Of a stretch of DNA of 7,722 bases, positions 1 to 4,006 are shown piece after piece. The notes below the pieces were generated by a model. That model did no database searches, was not told the DNA's origin, and saw nothing but the letters and a program-made list of their open reading frames with translations. Each line of letters opens with the position of its first letter. Positions within the stretch are counted from its first letter, which is position 1. The translations under genes and the position numbers were made by a program. The stretch is taken from positions 1 to 7,722 of the forward strand of contig SLGL01000254.1 of NCBI GenBank assembly GCA_007123785.1. The letters run 5' to 3'. Source of the DNA: Balneolaceae bacterium. Its GTDB lineage: Bacteria > Bacteroidota > Rhodothermia > Balneolales > Balneolaceae.

Positions 1-3
1 ACT

Positions 4-77
4 CGGGGAGTGGCGCAGTCCGGTAGCGCATTCGCTTTGGGAGCGAAGGGTCGCAGGTTCAAATCCTGTCTCCCCGA
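4..77 (+). tRNA. tRNA-Pro (anticodon TGG)
   Basis: A complete 74-nt cloverleaf can be folded. The acceptor CGGGGAG pairs with CTCCCCG, the anticodon stem TTCGC/GCGAA carries loop TTTGGGA with anticodon TGG, and the T-arm is GCAGG/CCTGT around TTCAAAT. The discriminator is A and CCA is not encoded. The gene starts three bases into the window, so its promoter is outside. Its 3' end from the T-arm onward (56-79) is repeated at 172-195. Confidence 0.97.
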
Positions 78-195
78 CAGTTAAATGATATTGGGTTTTA
101 AATCTCCTTATCATAATTTGATTTATTTTTCAGGTGAGGTAGTTTTTAAGTTGCGAAAGCAGTGCTTTCGCGGTTCAAATCCTGTCTCCCGGACA
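56..195 (+). mobile_element. tRNA-Pro-tail insert, unit A (direct repeats around 92 bp)
   Basis: The last 24 bases of the tRNA-Pro region (56-79, starting GGTTCAAATCC) recur at 172-195 with one mismatch. They enclose 92 bp (80-171) that code for nothing visible. The insert ends in a module at 151-171 whose core GCGAAAGCAGTGCTTTCGC forms an 8-bp stem with a 3-nt loop. The same module sits at the same place behind both tRNA-Glu genes, so this is not a random tRNA duplication. I infer a small tRNA-targeting element or the scar of a larger one. The type label 'mobile element' is therefore provisional. Confidence 0.55.
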
Positions 196-223
196 ATTTA
201 TGAATGATGGGTGCCGGTCGCAG

Positions 224-258
224 CCTGGCGGTCTTAACGCCGGGTTTCTCAGTTTTTT
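224..258 (+). terminator. Terminator-like hairpin between tRNA-Pro and tRNA-Arg
   Basis: CCTGGCG (224-230) pairs with CGCCGGG (238-244), one pair being T-G, around the loop GTCTTAA. It is followed by a T-rich stretch ending in six T's (253-258). The stem and U-tract are separated by a few bases, so termination would be imperfect. Position suggests it closes the tRNA-Pro transcript and its insert. Confidence 0.45.
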
Positions 259-292
259 GAAAGTTTGATAAACGGCATTCGAATGTTCAGTC

Positions 293-366
293 GCGCCCGT
301 AGCTCAACTGGATAGAGCAACTGCCTTCTAAGCAGTAGGTTTCAGGTTCAAGTCCTGACGGGCGTA
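293..366 (+). tRNA. tRNA-Arg (anticodon TCT)
   Basis: A 74-nt cloverleaf: the acceptor GCGCCCG pairs with CGGGCGT, with a G-T wobble at the terminal pair. The anticodon stem ACTGC/GCAGT holds loop CTTCTAA with anticodon TCT, and the T-arm contains GGTTCAAGTCC. The discriminator is A and CCA is not encoded. Unlike Pro and Glu, no 3'-end duplication follows it. Confidence 0.96.
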
Positions 367-396
367 CAGAGGCAGTAATGCTGAATGCCGGATAAG

Positions 397-446
397 GGTA
401 TTGATAACAAATGGTATTTTCCATTCGTAATTCGTTATACCTTTTT
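397..446 (+). terminator. Rho-independent-like terminator after tRNA-Arg
   Basis: An imperfect inverted repeat runs from GGTAT..ATAAC..AATGG (from 397) to CCATT..GTTATACC (ending 441), with an internal bulge. It is followed directly by TTTTT (442-446). The position 30 bases after tRNA-Arg fits termination of that transcript. Confidence 0.5.
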
Positions 447-466
447 CGATATTTAATATTCTATCG

Positions 467-537
467 GGCGACATGGCCGAGTGGTTAGGCAGAGGTCTGC
501 AAAACCTCGTACGGCGGTTCGAATCCGCCTGTCGCCT
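467..537 (+). tRNA. tRNA-Cys (anticodon GCA)
   Basis: A 71-nt cloverleaf: the acceptor GGCGACA pairs with TGTCGCC, the anticodon stem GAGGT/ACCTC holds loop CTGCAAA with anticodon GCA, and the T-arm contains GGTTCGAATCC. The discriminator is T (U73), the expected identity base for tRNA-Cys. CCA is not encoded. A run of eight T's follows at 555-562 without a clear stem before it. Confidence 0.97.
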
Positions 538-563
538 CTTTGATTTAGTGAGTCTTTTTTTTG

Positions 564-723
564 TTAATGGTTATTCGTAAACGGGATTGTCTTTTATGTA
601 CAGACATCCGATTACCAAATAACCGATAACGATGAATGAATACCCAAAAGCCGCGTTCGTCTAGGGGTTTAGGACGCCGCCCTTTCACGGCGGTAACACG
701 GGTTCGAATCCCGTACGCGGTAC
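564..723 (+). repeat. Duplicated segment copy 1: hairpin plus tRNA-Glu
   Basis: This roughly 160-bp block is nearly identical to 1031-1188. It holds an upstream imperfect inverted repeat (569-624, arms beginning GGTTATT and ending AATAACC), then the 25-base leader, then the tRNA-Glu gene. Similarity stops abruptly two bases after the tRNA and resumes about 80 bases later in the module at 804. The block looks like a segmental duplication of a tRNA-Glu locus. Confidence 0.9.
650..722 (+). tRNA. tRNA-Glu (anticodon TTC), copy 1
   Basis: A 73-nt cloverleaf: the acceptor GCCGCGT pairs with ACGCGGT, with G-T at the terminal pair. The anticodon stem CCGCC/GGCGG holds loop CTTTCAC with anticodon TTC, and the T-arm ACGGG/CCCGT surrounds TTCGAAT. 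The discriminator is A and CCA is not encoded. It is identical to the copy at 1115-1187. Its last 22 bases plus one flanking C are repeated at 825-847. Confidence 0.97.
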
Positions 724-847
724 AATCGTTGTACGTTATATTTTAGGATACGATGTATCTCTGTCAATTTGCTTTTTTTACTGTTAGTAAATTGAATCAG
801 AGATTGCGAAAGCAGTGCTTCCGCGGTTCGAATCCCGTACGCGGTAC
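701..847 (+). mobile_element. tRNA-Glu-tail insert, unit B (direct repeats around 101 bp)
   Basis: Bases 701-723 (GGTTCGAATCCC onward) recur perfectly at 825-847, enclosing 101 bp. The insert carries an internal inverted repeat (757-770 with 789-804) and ends in the module at 804-824. That module matches the one behind tRNA-Pro at 20 of 21 positions; the one change puts a mismatch in its stem. No reading frame of note lies inside. The architecture is the same as unit A, but the tail is Glu-specific. That argues for an element that duplicates whatever tRNA 3' end it enters. Confidence 0.6.
757..804. repeat. Internal inverted repeat of unit B
   Basis: ATCTCTGTCAATTT (757-770) pairs with AAATTGAATCAGAGAT (789-804), with a small asymmetry, around a T-rich loop containing seven T's. 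The right arm abuts the conserved module. The comparable interior of the second tRNA-Glu insert does not share this sequence. Confidence 0.7.
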
Positions 848-866
848 GATGGAAGTACTCAGTAGC

Positions 867-910
867 AAGTATCAGGTATAGAGATTTATATTTCTCAATA
901 CCTGATACTT
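867..910. repeat. Long hairpin of the GTATCAGGTAT family, copy 1
   Basis: AAGTATCAGGTAT (867-879) and ATACCTGATACTT (898-910) are perfect reverse complements, with an extra GAGA/TCTC pairing inside. The stem is about 17 bp. A near-identical hairpin lies at 1312-1355, each preceded by the short palindrome AGTACT. There is no good U-tract. It could act as a transcript 3'-end stabiliser or a bidirectional attenuator, or be a dispersed intergenic repeat. Confidence 0.8.
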
Positions 911-931
911 CATATTTAATGTTTTAGAAAT

Positions 932-1006
932 GGAGCTCGTAGCTCAGTCGGTTAGAGCGCCAGGTTGTGGCCCTGGAGGCCGTGGGTTCAATTCCCATCG
1001 GGCTCC
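932..1006 (+). tRNA. tRNA-His (anticodon GTG)
   Basis: The cloverleaf has an eight-pair acceptor, with an extra G (932) opposite C1006, the G-1:C73 identity pair of tRNA-His. The anticodon stem CCAGG/CCTGG holds loop TTGTGGC with anticodon GTG, and the T-arm contains GGGTTCAATTCCC. The next three bases (1007-1009) read CCA, so unlike its neighbours the 3' CCA may be encoded, or this is chance. A short T-run follows at 1010-1014. No tail duplication follows this gene. Confidence 0.96.
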
Positions 1007-1030
1007 CCATTTTTAGTTGATCGTTATTTT

Positions 1031-1188
1031 TTAATGGTTATTTGTAAACGGGATTGTAGTTTTTACAGACACCCGATTACCAAATAACCGATAACGATGA
1101 ATGAATACCCAAAAGCCGCGTTCGTCTAGGGGTTTAGGACGCCGCCCTTTCACGGCGGTAACACGGGTTCGAATCCCGTACGCGGTAC
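1031..1188 (+). repeat. Duplicated segment copy 2: hairpin plus tRNA-Glu
   Basis: This is the second copy of the block at 564-723. The upstream inverted repeat is at 1036-1089. Both arms are largely kept while the loop side differs by several bases and short indels. The tRNA gene itself is unchanged. Faster drift in the hairpin than in the tRNA is what one expects after an old duplication. Confidence 0.9.
1115..1187 (+). tRNA. tRNA-Glu (anticodon TTC), copy 2
   Basis: Identical over all 73 bases to the gene at 650-722, with acceptor GCCGCGT/ACGCGGT, anticodon TTC and discriminator A. CCA is not encoded. A minus-strand open frame covers this gene and is not considered coding. Confidence 0.97.
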
Positions 1189-1294
1189 TTTCACTTACCC
1201 CTTTTGCAAAGATCACAAAACGAACTCCAACTGCGTGATTTTGCATTCATCCTAATTATAGCCAAAAGGCAAAAGCAGTGCTTCCGCGGTTCGA
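1166..1294 (+). mobile_element. tRNA-Glu-tail insert, unit C (decayed)
   Basis: The 3' end of tRNA-Glu copy 2 is followed by a 99-bp insert (1189-1287) ending in a module (1267-1287) that matches unit B at 18 of 21 positions. The second tail copy is reduced to GGTTCGA (1288-1294). Compared with unit B, 18 bases are missing between two CGA triplets, as expected of a small slippage deletion. The interior shares no recognisable sequence with units A or B. The period of 122 bp matches the other units (116 and 124). Confidence 0.5.
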
Positions 1295-1311
1295 TGAAAG
1301 TACTGAGTAGC

Positions 1312-1355
1312 GAGTATCAGGTATTGAGATTAAATCTGTTCAATACCTGATATTC
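1312..1355. repeat. Long hairpin of the GTATCAGGTAT family, copy 2
   Basis: GAGTATCAGGTATTGA (1312-1327) pairs with TCAATACCTGATATTC (1340-1355), one pair being a wobble, around a 12-base loop. It follows the AGTACT palindrome as in copy 1. Loop bases differ between the two copies while the stem is kept. Confidence 0.8.
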
Positions 1356-1373
1356 ACTTATATGGATATAAAT

Positions 1374-1394
1374 CCACCCTTTCACAGCGGTATC
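1374..1394 (+). pseudogene. Fragment of a tRNA-Glu anticodon arm
   Basis: The 21 bases here match the anticodon arm of the tRNA-Glu genes (1142-1162) at 18 positions, including the whole loop CTTTCAC and GCGGTA of the 3' stem. Similarity fades on both sides, so neither acceptor nor T-arm can be found. I read it as a decayed tRNA piece in the already debris-rich array. A chance match is possible at this length. Confidence 0.4.
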
Positions 1395-1474
1395 TTTTTT
1401 TATCGTAAGATGAACCCTCTGAATCTTTGTTGCTCACCACTCTTTATTTATTCCATTCCATTCTTTCATCTAAC
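1395..1474. other. Non-coding spacer after the tRNA array
   Basis: This T- and C-rich stretch lies between the last tRNA fragment and the 3' end of the minus-strand regulator. The plus-strand open frames that start nearby overlap the regulator gene and have low-complexity products, so I see no gene here. No strong terminator for the regulator is visible. Confidence 0.6.
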
Positions 1475-2464
1475 CTATCCATTTATAACCGCACTCTCTC
1501 TGTTATATTTGTTTCGATACTCTATCGGAGAAAGGCCCGTAATTCGTCTGAATACATTTCGGAAAGATTTATCATCAGAGTAGCCCACATCATACATAAC
1601 TTCATTCACATTCTTCCGGGTAGTTTCCAGGCTGTTTTTGGCAGCTTCTATTTTTACCCGCTGAATATATTCAACAATGGTATTTGAGGTTGCTTTCTTA
1701 AATCGTCGTTCCAGGCTCCTGCGGCTTAGAGACAGAACGGAAGCGAGTTCATCTACGGTCATTTTATCCTGGAAATTCTGCTCAATGATCTGCTGAGCTT
1801 CGCGTACAATCTCGTCCCCGTGATCTTTTTGCCCCTCAAAAATTATGAATGGTGATTGACTCTCCTTGTCGATATCAATCATAAACATTTTTGCAGCAGT
1901 AATAGCTGTTTCTCTTCCTGCATTTTTTTCAATCAGGTAGAGAATCAGATTCAGGTAGGAATAAGCTCCGCCGCTGGTATAAATTCCATCTTCGGCAGTC
2001 ATGATGCGGTCATCAACCAAATCCACATCGGGATACATTTTTCTGAAGGCTCCGGCATGGGCCCAGTGAGTGGCACATTTTTTCCCTTTCAACAGGCTGG
2101 TTGCAGCCAGCAGATAGGCGCCAATGCAAAAACTTACCAATTCCGCACCATTTTTATACTGATCAACCATCCAGGGAATTAAATCACGGTTTCGTTTTAC
2201 ACCATCCTGAGGGTCTCCGTGGATTGCAGGAATGACGATGATGTCTGTTCGTTCAAGTTCACCGATCAGACGTTCGGGGTTTACAGTGAACAGTCCGGTA
2301 TCCTGCGGCACCTTTCTCGACAATCCCACAAGCTGAACATTAAAAACCGGCCCCTTTCCGAATCTCTCTGCAATTCCGTTCACACTCGAAAATATCTGAT
2401 GAGTCCCGGCGATATTCACCAGGCTGGTATGGCCATTCGGTATGAGAATTGAAACATGTTTCAT
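1475..2464 (-). CDS. GlxA-type transcriptional regulator (DJ-1/PfpI + AraC HTH)
   Basis: A 329-residue protein with two domains. Residues 1 to about 195 are a DJ-1/PfpI class I glutamine amidotransferase-like fold, opening with the strand KHVSILIPNG. It has a nucleophile-elbow Cys113 in ELVSFCIGAYLLA and the following THW (His133). Residues about 222-320 are an AraC double helix-turn-helix, with MTVDELASVLSLSRRSLERRF and a second helix pair ending GLSPIEYRNKY. GlxA-type regulators bind DNA and probably sense a small molecule through the amidotransferase-like domain. The domain usually lacks true amidase activity, and the ligand here is unknown. ATG at 2464 is chosen over an in-frame TTG at 2479 because it begins exactly at the first domain strand. 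It is transcribed divergently from the VOC gene, which is its most likely target. Confidence 0.93.
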   Translation of the reverse strand: MKHVSILIPNGHTSLVNIAGTHQIFSSVNGIAERFGKGPVFNVQLVGLSRKVPQDTGLFTVNPERLIGELERTDIIVIPAIHGDPQDGVKRNRDLIPWMVDQYKNGAELVSFCIGAYLLAATSLLKGKKCATHWAHAGAFRKMYPDVDLVDDRIMTAEDGIYTSGGAYSYLNLILYLIEKNAGRETAITAAKMFMIDIDKESQSPFIIFEGQKDHGDEIVREAQQIIEQNFQDKMTVDELASVLSLSRRSLERRFKKATSNTIVEYIQRVKIEAAKNSLETTRKNVNEVMYDVGYSDDKSFRNVFRRITGLSPIEYRNKYNRESAVING

Positions 2465-2622
2465 ACCGGAATCTATCAAACCGGGATGACGTAATCAACC
2501 CGTGGTATTGGCGTATTTTCCCCCTTTCATTTTTAAAAACTTCGTTTAAATTTATGCTAACTAACTGAAAGGCCTTATGATATACCTTTTTTATCCCGAA
2601 CCTTTATTTTAAAATCAAGACT
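2465..2622. promoter_or_regulatory. Divergent intergenic control region
   Basis: These 158 bases separate the starts of the GlxA-type regulator and the VOC gene, so both promoters and any operator must lie here. It is AT-rich in the VOC-proximal half and has two CCGG boxes near the regulator start. Neither strand shows a promoter I would assign with confidence. Confidence 0.5.
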
Positions 2623-3030
2623 ATGAACGGACACTTATATTTTGAAATTCAGGCCGATGACCTGCAGCGGGCATCAGGCTTTTACAGCGCCCTTTTTGGC
2701 TGGAAATTTCACGATCATGAATCACAAAATGACATTCCTGCTGAATATCTGCGAATAGAAACCGGCGGCACAGCTGGCGGAATGCTGAGACGTCCTTCCG
2801 AAACACCTCCGCCGGAATGCGGTACCAATGCTTTCGTCTGTTCGATGGAAGTTGTGAACTTTGACCAGACGGCTGCAAAAATCGAACAGTTGGGAGGAAA
2901 GATTGTAATGCCCAAATTTTCCGTTCCGGGTGTTTGCTGGCAGGGCTATTTTGCTGACACAGAGGGCAACATATTTGGAATATTCGAAACAGATGAAAAC
3001 GCAAAGACGAATTTCTCAAAGAAGAATTAA
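2623..3030 (+). CDS. VOC-family (glyoxalase/bleomycin resistance fold) protein
   Basis: A 135-residue single-module VOC protein. The N-terminal motif HLYFEIQADDLQRASGFYSALFGW is the standard first beta-alpha unit. The second half carries GGKIVMP and FADTEGNIFGIFE, the usual metal-side strand, with Glu122 as a possible ligand. Family members bind a divalent metal and act in glyoxalase, dioxygenase or antibiotic-sequestering reactions. The substrate cannot be read from sequence. The length is normal for one module that would dimerise. It sits divergent to the GlxA-type regulator, suggesting control by it. ATG at 2623 begins right at the fold. The C-terminal lysine/asparagine-rich tail is not part of the domain. 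Confidence 0.9.
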   Translation: MNGHLYFEIQADDLQRASGFYSALFGWKFHDHESQNDIPAEYLRIETGGTAGGMLRRPSETPPPECGTNAFVCSMEVVNFDQTAAKIEQLGGKIVMPKFSVPGVCWQGYFADTEGNIFGIFETDENAKTNFSKKN

Positions 3031-3045
3031 GAATAAATATAACAA

Positions 3046-3077
3046 TTTGATAATTAATGTCTTAGCCACGATTTTTG
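3046..3077 (+). promoter_or_regulatory. Bacteroidota-type promoter candidate for the AlkD-like gene
   Basis: TTTG at 3046-3049 and GATTTTTG at 3070-3077 match the Bacteroidota consensus TTTG-N19-TAnnTTTG, with one mismatch in the -7 box and a spacer of 20. Transcription would start near 3083. That makes the ATG at 3085 too close to be used and supports translation from 3142. Confidence 0.5.
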
Positions 3078-3141
3078 AGACGCCATGCCTGCAATCAAAT
3101 TTCTTGGTGTGAAATCCGGACTGAATAAAAGAAAAAAACAG

Positions 3142-3843
3142 ATGATAAAACTCACAGCAAAAGAATTTGTGAACGAGCTGAAATCACTTCAGTCAGATGC
3201 CGAAAAGAAGAAAATCCGTAGATACTTTCAAGAAGATGTTGTGGACAACCAGGTGATTGGCGTGAGGATGAAACGAATTTTTGATCTGGCTAAAGACTCT
3301 GCCGATATGCCGCTGAATGAGGTCGGTAAATTGCTGGAGAGCCCGTTTTACGAAGCAAGGATGGGAGCGGTCAGTATTATGGATTTTCAGGCCCGGCGCA
3401 AGAGCACAACGGATGAACACCGGAAAGAGCTGTTTGAACTTTACATCAGCCGGCACGACCGGATCAATAGCTGGGATTTTGTGGACCGCAGTGCCCCGCA
3501 TGTGGTAGGTGGATATTTACAAGATAAACCTCGAGAAATTCTCTACAAACTGGCCCGGTCTGAAAATATCTGGGAAAGGCGTACTTCTATTGTAGCGACC
3601 TGGTTTTTTATACGTAAAGGAGAACTGGATGATACCTTTGCTATAGCGGAAATACTGGCAGAAGATGAAGAAGTACTGATCCAAAAAGCAGTGGGAAGCT
3701 GGATTCGGGAAGCTGGAAAAAGAGATGAACAGCGCTTGCTCGGTTTTTTAGAGAAGCACGCAGCCGGGATGCCCCGCCCGATGCTGACCAAAGCTGTTGA
3801 AAAATTGGACAAGAAGCAGAAAGAATATTTTAGAAACAAATGA
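3142..3843 (+). CDS. AlkD-type DNA glycosylase (DNA alkylation repair protein)
   Basis: A 233-residue all-helical protein of the AlkD HEAT-like-repeat family. These enzymes remove positively charged alkylated bases such as 3-methyl- and 7-methyl-purines from DNA without flipping them out. The residues known to matter in Bacillus cereus AlkD are all found: Trp111 and Asp115 in INSWDFVDRSAPHVVG, an arginine (146/147) in WERRTSIVATW, and Trp187 in AVGSWIREAG. Length is typical. An in-frame ATG at 3085 would add 19 residues of basic, non-family sequence. The start at 3142 is preferred because it fits the family and the promoter candidate just upstream. A 111-bp gap separates it from the VOC gene, so it is probably its own unit. 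Role and catalysis are inferred from conserved residues. Confidence 0.92.
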   Translation: MIKLTAKEFVNELKSLQSDAEKKKIRRYFQEDVVDNQVIGVRMKRIFDLAKDSADMPLNEVGKLLESPFYEARMGAVSIMDFQARRKSTTDEHRKELFELYISRHDRINSWDFVDRSAPHVVGGYLQDKPREILYKLARSENIWERRTSIVATWFFIRKGELDDTFAIAEILAEDEEVLIQKAVGSWIREAGKRDEQRLLGFLEKHAAGMPRPMLTKAVEKLDKKQKEYFRNK

Positions 3844-3951
3844 CGCTTCAGACAGAAATACTTATCGCAACTGTCAGGACTAAACCTGAAAAATGATGAA
3901 TATAAAAACGGATTTGTGCAGTTCCGGTATGAAATCAGAAAATAAAAAAAC

Positions 3952-3984
3952 AGACCTCCAGGGTTTTCGAAACCCTGGAGGTCT
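3952..3984. terminator. Perfect 15-bp-stem hairpin, probable bidirectional terminator or dispersed repeat
   Basis: AGACCTCCAGGGTTT is followed by a 3-base loop and its exact reverse complement. On the minus strand the stem is followed by seven T's. On the plus strand it is followed by TTTC only, then an A-run. It lies between the AlkD-like gene and the PhnB-like gene. Open frames run through it because it contains no stop in one frame, but the protein fold starts after it. Similar G/C-rich perfect hairpins recur in intergenic regions of Bacteroidota, a recollection I cannot check here. Confidence 0.75.
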
Positions 3985-4006
3985 TTCAAAAAAAAGAAAA
4001 ACAGTC

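Noticed and set aside
172..195. Functional half-tRNA or split tRNA-Pro gene
   Set aside because: The intact tRNA-Pro is present, and the T-stem partner in front of this copy is no longer complementary.
1031..1246. Minus-strand open frame of 71 codons
   Set aside because: It lies antisense to tRNA-Glu copy 2 and its leader, and its product shows no family features.
56..1294. CRISPR array from the regularly spaced repeats
   Set aside because: There are only three units, each separated by whole tRNA genes, the repeats are tRNA tails, and no cas gene is present.
1362..1687. Two plus-strand open frames at the 3' end of the GlxA-type gene
   Set aside because: They overlap the well-supported minus-strand regulator and give low-complexity, Phe/Ser-rich products.
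2583..2590. A -7 box (TACCTTTT) for the VOC gene
   Set aside because: It deviates from TAnnTTTG and no TTTG lies at the right distance upstream.
2621..3019. Minus-strand frame of 132 codons opposite the VOC gene
   Set aside because: It is a shadow of the VOC gene, which has clear family motifs on the plus strand.
3893..4006. N-terminal extension of the PhnB-like protein from the ATG at 3893
   Set aside because: It would translate the perfect hairpin at 3952-3984 and adds nothing resembling the fold; the domain starts at 4007.
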